A stretch of DNA of 64,000 nt. Source: Rothia nasimurium (GTDB lineage: Bacteria > Actinomycetota > Actinomycetes > Actinomycetales > Micrococcaceae). The notes under the pieces are model-generated. The model saw only the letters and a program-made list of their open reading frames with translations, was not told where the DNA came from and did not search any database. This document shows positions 34,608-43,249 of this stretch, one piece after another (the first letter of the stretch is position 1; every line of letters begins with the position of its first letter). The translations under genes were made by a program, and so were the position numbers. Location: contig NZ_CAKMSR010000006.1 in NCBI RefSeq assembly GCF_928381705.1, forward strand, positions 1 to 64,000. Reading direction: 5' to 3'.

Positions 34608-34850
34608 ATGTTGGCTGACGCTCTCGAACACCTCGTTCGGGGTATCGTCGACAACCCAGACGACGTCCAGGTGCGCGCCAAAACCGGCCGCCGGGGCGAA
34701 ACCCTGGAGGTTCGCGTGAACCCTGATGACCTTGGCCGTGTGATTGGCCGCTCCGGCCGCACCGCCAAGTCCATCCGCACCGTGGTCAACGCCATCAACG
34801 ACGGCGACCATGTGCGCGTAGACGTCATCGACACGGACAAGCGACGCTAA
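34608..34850 (+). CDS. khpA: KH-domain RNA-binding protein KhpA
   Basis: 80-residue single KH-domain protein (YlqC/DUF1150-like family now called KhpA), an RNA chaperone that partners KhpB in other Gram-positives. The GxxG-type loop is VIGRSGRTAKSIRTVVNA. ATG starts 2 nt after the rpsP stop. Normally rimM follows directly; here a terminator hairpin and a restriction cassette intervene. Confidence 0.93.
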   Translation: MLADALEHLVRGIVDNPDDVQVRAKTGRRGETLEVRVNPDDLGRVIGRSGRTAKSIRTVVNAINDGDHVRVDVIDTDKRR

Positions 34851-34858
34851 CTGAATAC

Positions 34859-34903
34859 AAAAAAGTAATCCTGAGTGTATAATATGCTCAGGATTACTTT
34901 TTT
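34859..34903. terminator. Bidirectional terminator with TATAAT in the loop
   Basis: Perfect 17-bp arms (34859-34875 and 34887-34903), AAAAAAGTAATCCTGAG on the left and its complement on the right, flank an 11-nt loop. The A- and T-tracts make it work in both directions. The loop contains a consensus -10 box TATAAT (34878-34883), 35 bp before the mcrB ATG. Read-through from khpA would stop, while transcripts starting inside the right arm would not form the hairpin. The -35 region is poor. Confidence 0.8.
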
Positions 34904-34917
34904 GTGAGGTTATATAA

Positions 34918-36549
34918 ATGGATTCACCTGTCGAATGGATATCAGCCGATAAGTCTGTGACATCATATCAAGCAGACTCAAATCGAAAAGAACCGCAATC
35001 ATTAACTTTTGATGAATTTCTCTCATTGAAGCTGGAAGATGGAGGGAAGTTTCACCTCCTGAGTGGTACTGTAATTGATTTTGAATACACAGGTACCAAT
35101 GAGAAAATAAGTGGATTAATAAAAAAATATAAAGAAAACTATACTGTTGGTCGTAAATCAACTATTGGCCAGTCTTTAGTTGCGTTAGCTTATTTCGGTG
35201 GATACAAAAACTTTCTTGAAACTCAAGCCGGAAGCTTACCAATTGCAGGAAATATTAGAGTTAATGATCCTAAGATTTACCATAATTTTCTAGATAATTT
35301 CAAAAATTTTGTTGATGAACCTGAATTTCTTGAAATAAAAATGGTTGGATACAGTAGATATGATGAAAAGATTGGGACAACCTCAAGGGTGTTCAGAAAT
35401 AACAATTTAAATGTTGAATTGGGCTGGTCGGAGGAAAATATGCTTGAGGAAGCTGGTGGTGGATACTCAGATTCTAAATTGGTAATTTCTTCACTAAATA
35501 CAATTTTAGAGGGCGTAGCCGGCTGTGGAAAAACATATTATCAGAAATCGCTTTTTGATTCTCAAGATATCAACGGCCATTTTGGGTTTGACCCTGAACT
35601 AAGCGAAACTGTAGTTTTTCACCCCTCAACCTCGTATGAGGATTTTGTATCAGGTTTGCGTCCTCAGAAAGGCGGAAACTTTTCAGGTAAAGCTGGTATT
35701 TTCGTGGAGCTCTGTAACCGTGCTGCAGCAGACCAGGAGAATAACTACCTACTCTTTATCGATGAGATTAACCGTGCCAACACCGCGAAGGTATTCGGTG
35801 ATCTACTCATGGTAATTGAGGAAGCCAAGCGAACTCCTAAAGAGCTACTCAGTAAGTACGGCCGAGCGGTTCTCACCCGTAAGGAAGCAAAGGAGCTGCA
35901 AAGTACCCGCTATGAAGATAAAGATCCGGAGCATGCAGCCGTTCGTTTGCAAACTGCAGTCGATGAGGTCCCCGGCATCTCTAAATTACCTGAAGAACCG
36001 CTCGAATATCTAGCTGTTCCTAACAACCTTTACATTGTTGGAACCATGAATTCGACGGACCGTTCTGTGGGAACCATCGACTTGGCTCTGCGGCGTCGCT
36101 TTACCTGGCACACCATGGAGCCTATGACAATGGAACAACTTCGTGGCCAGAAAAAAGTGAAACACCGCACTGACCTTGACCAGTTACGTCCTCTCCTGAG
36201 TTGGTATAACGAGGCTAATGAGAAGCTCTACACCAAGGTGGGCCCTGATGCACGCTTGGGACATTCCTACTTCTTCCAAGACGATAAATCTGCCCAGCAG
36301 ATTGCCCATGACCTCCTCAAACAACTGGCTGAAATCGCCTACATCTTCCATCTAGAAGATTTAATGACCGAGTCACCCTTCAACCAGACAATTAACGGTC
36401 TCCGCCTTGAAATGCCGGGTGATGGTCTGGGCAAGAGAGTCATCGTAGCTTTTGCACCCACCAGTCCAGACACCGAAACCCCGGATGGGGGTGCAGAGCC
36501 CCTAGAATCTTCTGATGAGTCTTCAGAAAGCTTAGCTGATGAAGGTTAA
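34918..36549 (+). CDS. mcrB: McrB-like GTPase subunit of a type IV restriction system
   Basis: AAA+ motor of a methylation-dependent restriction enzyme, 543 aa. Residues 1-185 are a domain that I do not recognise, in the place where McrB proteins carry their modified-DNA binding domain. Then come P-loop GVAGCGKT (199-206), Walker B LLFIDEINRAN (278-288) and the McrB-specific GTP motif MNSTDRS (377-383), followed by LRRRFTW with arginine fingers. The first ~770 nt (to about 35690) are very AT-rich, while the rest approaches host composition. The gene therefore looks like a mosaic whose N-terminus was replaced. TGAGGT precedes the ATG. The stop lies 11 nt inside mcrC. Confidence 0.88.
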   Translation: MDSPVEWISADKSVTSYQADSNRKEPQSLTFDEFLSLKLEDGGKFHLLSGTVIDFEYTGTNEKISGLIKKYKENYTVGRKSTIGQSLVALAYFGGYKNFLETQAGSLPIAGNIRVNDPKIYHNFLDNFKNFVDEPEFLEIKMVGYSRYDEKIGTTSRVFRNNNLNVELGWSEENMLEEAGGGYSDSKLVISSLNTILEGVAGCGKTYYQKSLFDSQDINGHFGFDPELSETVVFHPSTSYEDFVSGLRPQKGGNFSGKAGIFVELCNRAAADQENNYLLFIDEINRANTAKVFGDLLMVIEEAKRTPKELLSKYGRAVLTRKEAKELQSTRYEDKDPEHAAVRLQTAVDEVPGISKLPEEPLEYLAVPNNLYIVGTMNSTDRSVGTIDLALRRRFTWHTMEPMTMEQLRGQKKVKHRTDLDQLRPLLSWYNEANEKLYTKVGPDARLGHSYFFQDDKSAQQIAHDLLKQLAEIAYIFHLEDLMTESPFNQTINGLRLEMPGDGLGKRVIVAFAPTSPDTETPDGGAEPLESSDESSESLADEG

Positions 36550-38158
36550 CGGTGCCCAGACCCAAACTGAAACCACCCGCTGGTTCCAGGTCAGTAGCCG
36601 GGGTAACGGGGTAGGGCTAACTGTGATTAGAGTTCCCATATCACCGAACTCCAATGACCATGCAACCTTGATTTTCCATATCCTACCCAAGCTGTGGCGC
36701 CCTCAATATGCGAGAACTCTTACCCTCGACATTGGAGAGCTAAAAGCTCACCAGGAAAATCACTTCGTCCTCAATGAGCAGGACCTTATCGGCGTACACG
36801 ATTCCTACCTGGTGGAAGTGTTAACCACCCTGGTTGAGAATAAGCCAGTCACGGAAGAGCTCCTTGCAGAAGAAGCCGTTGTTTCTGCTTCTGAAAATGA
36901 TGACAACTCCAGGCTCTCGCCTCTTTGGTCTGTAACATCTGCACCACAAGGGGGAGTGGGTGGGTTCCTTCTGCCTGAAAATTCACAAGAGCTGGAGGGG
37001 CCTATGGCCCTTTGGACCATGTTGGACGCCTATCAGGTTAAAATCGAGCCCATCCCGACTTCCAAAGATTTTGGATCAGCCGGTATGGCTATGTTTGCAA
37101 CGAGCAGACTGATGAAGCAGTTTGTATACCAACGTTTTATCGAAGAAGTCCTGCTTTCCCTGCGAGACCGACGCCCCCAGTATGTCTTACAGACAGACCA
37201 TATTGCTACTGTCAAAGGACGGATCACCCCGGAAGGGCTGATCAAAAGGAAGATTACTGGCTCAGCAAAAATTGAGTGTGAATTTGATGAGCTAACCCCG
37301 GATAATCACATCTGGCAGGTTATCAGGGCCGCTGTCGAGCTGTGTGTTCCCGAGCTCAAACGCCACCACGTCAAGAATAAAAAGACCAGCTATGCAAAGG
37401 CACTGCTAGCAGCAGCCCAATTGCGCGATGTCACGGTAGCTTCAAGACAGGCCCTTCTGTCGCAAGCAGCATACTACACTGTGCCCCGGCAAGAGTCCTC
37501 TGCTGTTCGCACTAGCTACGAACTTGCACGAGCAATCCTGCAGGCTAAGTTCAACGCATCAGTCAATAAGCAAGAAGCACCTGGTGTTGTAGCCAACCTC
37601 AAATACTCCATGAACGGACTCTGGGAACAGATGGTCCAAGAGCAATTCAATAAGGTTGATAATACTGAGGCTGCTGGACAAAACGAATCGGCAAAGGTCC
37701 ATATTTTCTATGACCGGAAAGATGGACAGTGGGGTAGAGCGTTGGACGGCGGCAAACGACCTGACGTCGTCGTCAAATATACACAAAACAACACAGAATC
37801 AACCTTCTATGTAGACGCTAAATATAAGGTAAACGAACTGGGAATCACTAAGGCAGGGATGGGAGACCAATATCAGATGGCCACTTACGCCTTGAGAACC
37901 AAACGGAACGTATATCTGGCCTATCCCACCTGTGACGCTGAGCTGGTCAAAAAAGTGCCTGAATTCCAGTACATTCCCTACGCAGATCCGTACACCGATA
38001 CCCAGGAAATACCTGCTACTAATGAATTTATTCAAGTAGGTCAGTTCTATCTTCCCTTCCCCTCCCAAGAGGACGCCCAAAGAAAGAACTTTGTTCCAAC
38101 AGCAAGTCAACTGACTCCTGAACGGGTCAAGGAATTATCTCGCACCTCTTTTGCCTAG
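36539..38158 (+). CDS. mcrC: McrC-like nuclease subunit of a type IV restriction system
   Basis: Endonuclease partner of McrB, 539 aa. The N-terminal ~300 residues match the McrC plan, including VKGRITPEGLIKRK and IECEFDELTPDNHIWQVI. The C-terminal PD-(D/E)xK core is complete: Glu363, RPDVVV (Asp409), YVDAKYK (Asp426, Lys428) and a downstream GDQYQM. The ATG at 36539 overlaps mcrB by 11 nt, implying coupled translation. No methyltransferase gene is adjacent, consistent with type IV systems that cut modified foreign DNA. A strong terminator follows before rimM. Confidence 0.88.
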   Translation: MKVNGAQTQTETTRWFQVSSRGNGVGLTVIRVPISPNSNDHATLIFHILPKLWRPQYARTLTLDIGELKAHQENHFVLNEQDLIGVHDSYLVEVLTTLVENKPVTEELLAEEAVVSASENDDNSRLSPLWSVTSAPQGGVGGFLLPENSQELEGPMALWTMLDAYQVKIEPIPTSKDFGSAGMAMFATSRLMKQFVYQRFIEEVLLSLRDRRPQYVLQTDHIATVKGRITPEGLIKRKITGSAKIECEFDELTPDNHIWQVIRAAVELCVPELKRHHVKNKKTSYAKALLAAAQLRDVTVASRQALLSQAAYYTVPRQESSAVRTSYELARAILQAKFNASVNKQEAPGVVANLKYSMNGLWEQMVQEQFNKVDNTEAAGQNESAKVHIFYDRKDGQWGRALDGGKRPDVVVKYTQNNTESTFYVDAKYKVNELGITKAGMGDQYQMATYALRTKRNVYLAYPTCDAELVKKVPEFQYIPYADPYTDTQEIPATNEFIQVGQFYLPFPSQEDAQRKNFVPTASQLTPERVKELSRTSFA

Positions 38159-38187
38159 AGACAAAACTAGGAGAAGAAAAAGATAAT

Positions 38188-38225
38188 AGCCCCATACCAG
38201 CATCTCGCTGGCATGGGGCTTTTAC
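38188..38225 (+). terminator. Terminator after mcrC
   Basis: AGCCCCATACCAGC (38188-38201) pairs with GCTGGCATGGGGCT (38207-38220) with one wobble, followed by TTTTA. It closes the restriction cassette, so rimM needs its own promoter. Confidence 0.85.
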
Positions 38226-38252
38226 CTACCCACCGGCGTCCGTAAAACCCGG

Positions 38253-38258
38253 TAAAGT
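38253..38258 (+). promoter_or_regulatory. Candidate -10 element for rimM
   Basis: TAAAGT lies 44 bp before the rimM GTG, just downstream of the mcrC terminator. The hexamer recurs before smc and rnpB. No clear -35 box. Confidence 0.3.
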
Positions 38259-38301
38259 TAGACCCAAACCCCACACCACCTTTACCCCCAAGGAGATACG
38301 C

Positions 38302-38919
38302 GTGCAGGTACAGGTCGCCCGCATCGGCAAACCCCACGGCATCCGCGGCGAAGTCACCGTCCAGCTCTTCACCGACGCCCCCGAAGAACGCTTCGCTCCC
38401 GGGGCTGTACTGGAGATCGAAAACTTCAACCCCGCAAGCCCCGCAGGAGCCATCGCCCCCGCCGGAACCCTCACCGTCAAAAAAGCCCGCTGGAACAAGA
38501 AAATCCTGGTCGTAGCCTTCGAAGAAGTCACCAACCGCAACCAGGCCGAAGAACTCCGCGACACCCGCCTCACCTTCGACTCCTCCGCAGAAGCCGACAC
38601 CGACAGCGACGACGAAGGCTACTACGAGCACGAACTGCTCGACCTGCCCGTCTACCTGGCCGCCGACATCAAGGACGGCTACCTACCCGAAGAACCCATC
38701 GCCATCGTCACCGGCCTGCAGACCATGCCCACCCAGGATCTGCTGATCCTCGAAAACACCGCAGATGGTGAAGAGGTCATGATCCCCTTCGTCGAAGAAC
38801 TTATCCCCGCTATTGACACCGAAGAGGGCTACATCATCATCAACCCTCCCGCCGGCCTGCTCGAACTCAACAGCGACGATGAAGAAGTAGAGCCCGAGAC
38901 CGAGAGTGAGCACAACTAA
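38302..38919 (+). CDS. rimM: Ribosome maturation factor RimM
   Basis: 16S processing factor that binds S19 during 30S assembly, 205 aa. [16 protein letters not shown] is the family N-terminus. The second (PRC-barrel) half has [12 protein letters not shown] and [21 protein letters not shown] at 38302 has AAGGAGAT upstream. The C-terminal ~15 residues are acidic. trmD follows after 5 nt. Confidence 0.95.
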   Translation: MQVQVARIGKPHGIRGEVTVQLFTDAPEERFAPGAVLEIENFNPASPAGAIAPAGTLTVKKARWNKKILVVAFEEVTNRNQAEELRDTRLTFDSSAEADTDSDDEGYYEHELLDLPVYLAADIKDGYLPEEPIAIVTGLQTMPTQDLLILENTADGEEVMIPFVEELIPAIDTEEGYIIINPPAGLLELNSDDEEVEPETESEHN

Positions 38920-38924
38920 CGCTC

Positions 38925-39749
38925 ATGCGCTTTGACGTTATCACCATCTTCCCCGAATACCTGGCCCCGCTAGAGCTCTCCCTCATGGGCAAAGCTCGTG
39001 AATCGGGCAAGGTTGACCTGCACCTGACCAACCTGCGTGACTTCGCCTTTGACCGGCACAAGACCGTTGACGATACCCCCTACGGCGGGGGAGCGGGCAT
39101 GGTTATGAAACCCGAGCCCTGGGGCCTCGCTCTGGACCAGGCACTTGCCGCCTCGCCGGCGTCCGCGCGGGCGGACGGGAGCAAACCCCTGCTGATCGTG
39201 CCCTCACCTGCCGGCACTGTCTTCAACCAGCAGCTGGCCTACGACTTGGCCGAAGAAGAGCACATCGTGTTCGCCCCGGCCCGCTACGAAGGCATTGACG
39301 AGCGGGTGCTGGACTGGGCTGAGCAGGAATTTAGGGTGCTGCCCGTATCAATCGGCGACTACGTGCTCTACGGGGGCGAGGTGGCCGTGATGGTCATGAT
39401 TGAGGCCATTACCCGCCTGATACCCGGTGCTATGGGCAACCCTGAGTCCCTGGCCGAAGAGTCCCATACCGGCGGGCTGCTGGAGTACCCGGTCTACACC
39501 AAGCCCGCCACCTGGCGAAACCAGCAGGTGCCGCCCGTCCTGCTCTCTGGCAACCATGGCGCCATTGCCCGCTGGCGCCGCGACGAGCAGATCAAGCGCA
39601 CCTTCGCCCGCCGCCCCGACATGATCAAGGCCTACCCCGCAGAGAACTGGGACAAGAAAGACCGCAAGCTCCTGCAGGAGCTGCACACCGAGCAGAAAGC
39701 CGCCAAAAAAGCTGAGCGCGAGGCCGGGCTTTCGAGGGAAGGCCAGTAA
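38925..39749 (+). CDS. trmD: tRNA (guanine-37-N1)-methyltransferase TrmD
   Basis: SPOUT-class AdoMet enzyme that methylates G37 next to the anticodon and prevents frameshifting. [13 protein letters not shown] is the standard start. The trefoil-knot AdoMet site is seen in [13 protein letters not shown] and [28 protein letters not shown] completes the core. Length is 274 aa, with a lysine/alanine-rich C-terminal extension. It is 5 nt after rimM and terminated at 39781. Confidence 0.97.
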   Translation: MRFDVITIFPEYLAPLELSLMGKARESGKVDLHLTNLRDFAFDRHKTVDDTPYGGGAGMVMKPEPWGLALDQALAASPASARADGSKPLLIVPSPAGTVFNQQLAYDLAEEEHIVFAPARYEGIDERVLDWAEQEFRVLPVSIGDYVLYGGEVAVMVMIEAITRLIPGAMGNPESLAEESHTGGLLEYPVYTKPATWRNQQVPPVLLSGNHGAIARWRRDEQIKRTFARRPDMIKAYPAENWDKKDRKLLQELHTEQKAAKKAEREAGLSREGQ

Positions 39750-39780
39750 AGTAGGTAAGCTCACAAGCAACACGCGGACG

Positions 39781-39814
39781 CCCGCCCCGGGACCCCTGGT
39801 GCGGGCGGGTTTTC
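39781..39814 (+). terminator. Terminator after trmD
   Basis: CCCGCCC (39781-39787) pairs with GGGCGGG (39803-39809), followed by TTTTCTG. A copy of the recurrent GCGGACGCC word overlaps its 5' edge. Confidence 0.7.
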
Positions 39815-39819
39815 TGTGG

Positions 39820-40018
39820 GATAATTTTTATTTGTGTTCATGCTGGGCACGCCCCTGCCGCAGGGGGAAGAGCGACCTATAACAGCGTGAACCACCGGCT
39901 CTGACCGTTCAGAGCGCGGTGAGTAAAGAATTCATCGCAGACAGCATCAGTCTGGCACCACCCGGTGACCCCTAGACACTGCCTGCGACATACACCGAAT
40001 ATGTTTGACCTGCGGCAG
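39820..40018 (+). promoter_or_regulatory. rplS promoter and structured leader
   Basis: A GATAAT -10-like box (39820-39825) follows the trmD terminator. The ~200-nt leader then shows two hairpins: CCCCTG-CCG-CAGGGG (39852-39866), and a longer one with arms CTGCC (39979-39983)/GGCAG (40014-40018) enclosing ACATA/TATGT. The latter ends 21 nt before the L19 start. It could be an autoregulatory L19 leader; I recognise no catalogued motif. Confidence 0.4.
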
Positions 40019-40039
40019 AGATATTCACGGAGAAACTCA

Positions 40040-40387
40040 ATGCAGACTCTTGACTTCATTGATAACAAGTCACTTCGCACCGACATCCCCGAGTTCGGCC
40101 CCGGCGACACCCTGAACGTACACGTCAACATTGTTGAAGGTAACCGCAGCCGTGTCCAGGTCTTCAAGGGCTTCGTTGTTGGCCGTCAGGGTGCTGGCGT
40201 CCGCGAAACCTTCACCGTCCGCAAGGTTTCCTTCGGTGTTGGCGTAGAGCGTACCTTCCCCGTACACTCTCCCGTCATCGAAAAGATCGAGGTTGTCACC
40301 CGCGGTGACGTCCGCCGTGCAAAGCTCTACTACATGCGCGACCGTCACGGTAAGGCTGCTCGTATCCGCGAGAAGCGCGAAGCCTAA
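40040..40387 (+). CDS. rplS: 50S ribosomal protein L19
   Basis: Large-subunit protein at the 30S-50S interface, 115 aa. ATG at 40040 gives [19 protein letters not shown]. Core motifs are [22 protein letters not shown] and [25 protein letters not shown] precedes the start; the upstream open frame has no similarity. It has its own leader and is followed at 23 bp by lepB. Confidence 0.97.
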   Translation: MQTLDFIDNKSLRTDIPEFGPGDTLNVHVNIVEGNRSRVQVFKGFVVGRQGAGVRETFTVRKVSFGVGVERTFPVHSPVIEKIEVVTRGDVRRAKLYYMRDRHGKAARIREKREA

Positions 40388-40410
40388 GCCATTTAGGTTT
40401 CAACAGTTTT

Positions 40411-41067
40411 ATGGAGACTGGCGTAAACGCCGACTCTTCTGAGGCAAGGCGCCAACCCTTTCTACAGGGCTGGCGCCTTGTTGCTGTCGCCGCAGCCCTC
40501 GCCTTTACCGTGCTCCTGGTGGTTCGTTCCTTTTTCATTGATGTGTTCTACATACCCTCAAGTTCCATGGAACCCACCTATGAACCGGGCGACCGTATTC
40601 TAGTCTCAAAACTAGCTACCGAGCCCCAGCGTGGCGATGTGGTCGTTTTTGACGGTACCGGCTCCTTTGCCCCCTATGTGCCCGGCAGCCCCTGGGTGCG
40701 TGATCCGCTCACAACCGCGGGGCAGTGGCTCGGGCTGGTGGGCTCAGATACGGTCTACATCAAGCGCGTCATCGGGGTAGCTGGCGATACCGTCGAGTGC
40801 TGCGATGCCGAGGGCTATCTTCTCATCAATGGGCAGCGCTCCGAAGAGCCCTATCTTTACCCCGGCGACAGCGCCAGCGAGGTGAGCTTTAGCGTGCAGG
40901 TACCCGAAGGACGCATGTGGGTGATGGGCGACCACCGCTCGGCGTCCGCTGACTCCCGGGCTCTGCTAGGGGCGCCCGGCGGCGGTATGATCCGCACCGA
41001 GAAAATCATCGGCACCCCGGTCTTCATCGCCTGGCCAGCCCACCGCTTTGGTCAAGCTCCCAGCTAA
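40411..41067 (+). CDS. lepB: Signal peptidase I (first copy)
   Basis: Membrane serine protease that removes Sec and Tat signal peptides, 218 aa. One N-terminal helix (about 24-45) is followed by catalytic Ser in PSSSMEPTYEPGDRIL and catalytic Lys in YIKRVIGVAGDTVE. The box-E sequence is GDHRSASADSR. All boxes are present. It is shorter than its neighbour and has Cys-Cys near ECCDAEGY. It is a tandem paralogue of the next gene, with 50 bp between them. Confidence 0.93.
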   Translation: METGVNADSSEARRQPFLQGWRLVAVAAALAFTVLLVVRSFFIDVFYIPSSSMEPTYEPGDRILVSKLATEPQRGDVVVFDGTGSFAPYVPGSPWVRDPLTTAGQWLGLVGSDTVYIKRVIGVAGDTVECCDAEGYLLINGQRSEEPYLYPGDSASEVSFSVQVPEGRMWVMGDHRSASADSRALLGAPGGGMIRTEKIIGTPVFIAWPAHRFGQAPS

Positions 41068-41117
41068 AACCACTAAACTATCCTCTAAACACGTTCACAG
41101 CAGAAGGGTGCGGGCTC

Positions 41118-41852
41118 ATGGAGCAGCAGAATTCAGACAGCATCGAGGCAGCGGCACAGGACGCCACCACAGCCTCGACCGACAAGCCCCGCGGCGGTAA
41201 GCGCCGCCGCGAAAACAGCGCGGTCAAAGAGTACGCCCTGATTATCCTCTACGCTGTGCTCATCGCCTTCCTGCTGAAAACCTTTGTGGTTCGCGGGTTT
41301 TACATTCCTTCTAGCTCCATGGAAGATACCCTGCAGATCAACGACCGCGTTTTTGTGAACGTGGCAGGTGGACTCTTCACCGAAGCCGAGCGCGGTGACA
41401 TCGTGGTCTTCAAGGACACTCAGGGCTGGATGCCTGTCTCTACCAGCTCTAACCCCGTGCGTGATGCGCTTGCCTTTGTGGGGGTTATGCCCGATAGCTC
41501 ATCAAACTACCTGGTCAAGCGTGTGATTGGTGTGGGTGGTGACCATATCGTGGGTACTGCCGATGGCCGCATTACCGTCAACGGCGTAGAAATTGACGAG
41601 ACCTACCTCAAGCCCGGTGTAAGCCCCACCGAGCTTCCCTTCGACGTGATCGTTCCCCAGAACTCCTACTTCGTCATGGGCGATAACCGCTCTAACTCTG
41701 CTGACTCCCGCTACCATATTCAGACCGGCACCGAGTTCATCAACGACGCCGACGTCGTGGGCGAAGTCTTTGTGGTCGCCTGGCCCCTGTCTAGCTTCAC
41801 TTTCATTGGTGGGGCTAGCGATGTCTTTGCCGACGTACCCGATACCGAGTAA
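41118..41852 (+). CDS. lepB: Signal peptidase I (second copy)
   Basis: Second type I signal peptidase, 244 aa. A longer charged N-terminus (KPRGGKRRREN) precedes one helix, then Ser in PSSSMEDTLQINDRV, Lys in LVKRVIGVGGDHIVG and box E GDNRSNSADSR. Both copies look active. Tandem signal peptidases are frequent in actinobacteria and may differ in substrate preference. It is followed directly by rnhB. Confidence 0.94.
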   Translation: MEQQNSDSIEAAAQDATTASTDKPRGGKRRRENSAVKEYALIILYAVLIAFLLKTFVVRGFYIPSSSMEDTLQINDRVFVNVAGGLFTEAERGDIVVFKDTQGWMPVSTSSNPVRDALAFVGVMPDSSSNYLVKRVIGVGGDHIVGTADGRITVNGVEIDETYLKPGVSPTELPFDVIVPQNSYFVMGDNRSNSADSRYHIQTGTEFINDADVVGEVFVVAWPLSSFTFIGGASDVFADVPDTE

Positions 41853-41856
41853 GACC

Positions 41857-42639
41857 GTGCCAGCTAAAGAACCCGCGTCCGCTGACCTGAGCGTCGAAAC
41901 CCAGCTCTTTGCAGCGGGCAAGACCCTGGTGGCGGGTATGGACGAGGTGGGGCGCGGACCGCTGGCCGGGCCGGTCACCGTTGGGGTCGCCGTGATTGAT
42001 GCGAACGCCCAGCTCAGCATCGAGGGGCTCATCGATTCAAAGGCCCTGACCGAGAAAAAGCGGGTGGCGATGGCTCCGCAGGTGAAGCAGTGGGCCGTGA
42101 CCGCGGTGGGGCACGCCAGCCCTGCTGAAATCGATGCTCTGGGTATCACCACGGCCCTGCGTTTAGCGGGGCAGCGGGCTCTTGCCAAGGTGGCCCGGGC
42201 TGGGGCTTACCCTGACGCCGTCCTTTTGGACGGCAAGCATAACTGGCTTTCTGCTCCCTATGCTGACCTTTTTGCCGACCTTGATCCGGCAACCGCCCTC
42301 TACCGTGGGTTGGTGGCTGAAGCCTGGGCAGGGCTGGCGGGGGAGTCAGGTGGCTGGTTCGGGCCGGTGCAGATGGAGATTAAGGGTGACTACCGTTGTG
42401 CCTCTATCGCGGCAGCTTCGGTGGTGGCTAAGGTGGAGCGCGATACCCTCATGGACGAGCTGGACGCCCGCTACCCCGGCTACGGCTGGGCGAAAAATAA
42501 GGGCTACGGGTCGGGTGCCCACCGCACCGCGATAGAAACGATGGGGCCCACCCCATTGCATCGGCTGAGCTGGTCGCTGCCGGCTACCGAGGCACAAATC
42601 CAGCAGGCTATGGTGGAACGAGAGAAGGAAGAAGTATGA
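41857..42639 (+). CDS. rnhB: Ribonuclease HII
   Basis: Endonuclease that removes RNA from RNA-DNA hybrids and single ribonucleotides from DNA. The catalytic acidic residues are in AGMDEVGRGPLAGPV and in VLLDGKHNW. KGDYRCASIAAASVVAKVERD and GYGSGAHR complete the fold. The start is uncertain: GTG at 41857 (260 aa) lies just after the lepB stop, while ATG at 41821 would overlap lepB by 32 nt and has GGTGGGG upstream. The stop overlaps the DUF2469 start by 4 nt. Confidence 0.92.
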   Translation: MPAKEPASADLSVETQLFAAGKTLVAGMDEVGRGPLAGPVTVGVAVIDANAQLSIEGLIDSKALTEKKRVAMAPQVKQWAVTAVGHASPAEIDALGITTALRLAGQRALAKVARAGAYPDAVLLDGKHNWLSAPYADLFADLDPATALYRGLVAEAWAGLAGESGGWFGPVQMEIKGDYRCASIAAASVVAKVERDTLMDELDARYPGYGWAKNKGYGSGAHRTAIETMGPTPLHRLSWSLPATEAQIQQAMVEREKEEV

Positions 42640-42971
42640 GCCAAGAGGATCTTGAGAGCTACGAGTCAGGTGCCCAGCTAGCCCTGTATGAAGAGTACAA
42701 GAATGTAGCTGAGCTCTTTACCTATATCGTTGAGACCGACCGCCGTTTTTATCTGGCCAACCAGGTGCAGGTGACCCCGCGAACTGCTGATGGGTCTCTG
42801 TATTTTGAGGTTGAGATGCAGGACGTGTGGGTGTGGGATATTTTCCGCCAGTCTCGGTTTGTTAAGAACGTGAAGGTGTATTCGGTGCGCGATGTGAACG
42901 TTGAAGAACGCGCTGCTGCCGAAGACCTGGTAGTGCCGACCATGAGTGATTTCGACCCCGGTTCGGCCTAA
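42636..42971 (+). CDS. DUF2469 family protein
   Basis: 111-aa acidic protein of an actinobacterial family of unknown function that nearly always follows rnhB. MSQEDLESYESGAQLALYEE and YVxETDRRFYLAN-type blocks identify it, together with DVWVWDIFRQSRFVKNV. ATGA overlap with rnhB implies coupled translation. No motif suggests a catalytic role. Confidence 0.88.
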   Translation: MSQEDLESYESGAQLALYEEYKNVAELFTYIVETDRRFYLANQVQVTPRTADGSLYFEVEMQDVWVWDIFRQSRFVKNVKVYSVRDVNVEERAAAEDLVVPTMSDFDPGSA

Positions 42972-42984
42972 AAACTAGCGTATG

Positions 42985-43023
42985 AGCCCGCCTCCTTCCC
43001 GTGAGGGAAGGGGCGGGTTTTTG
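42985..43023 (+). terminator. Terminator after DUF2469
   Basis: GCCCGCCTCCTTCCC and GGGAAGGGGCGGG form a strong stem with a GTGA loop, followed by five T. The remaining ~225 bp before yraN holds one GCGGACGCC word (about 43035) and nothing else that I recognise. Confidence 0.88.
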
Positions 43024-43249
43024 TATGCAGAGATGCGCGGACGCCCGGTGCAGCTGGCTGGGGATAAGGACGCGCGGGGCGTCATAGTTGCGTCATGGCT
43101 GTACCGTTTATGAGCGCGAAGACGGGAGCTATCTGGTGCTGACCTGGTGGTATAGGGAAGGGCAGATATCCACAGCCAGCGCAGAGGTAGGCAGAACCAG
43201 ACACAGCAGGTCATGATGGGGCTAACCCTGATACTTGAAGGAGGCCCCC

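Noticed and set aside
34910-35161. Minus-strand hydrophobic 83-residue frame opposite the mcrB start
   Set aside because: A shadow of AT-rich mcrB sequence; its hydrophobicity is the complement of Lys/Asn/Glu codons.
38167-38631. Minus-strand 154-residue Gly/Val/Phe-rich frame over rimM
   Set aside because: Antisense to rimM; composition is what the reverse of GC-rich host codons gives.
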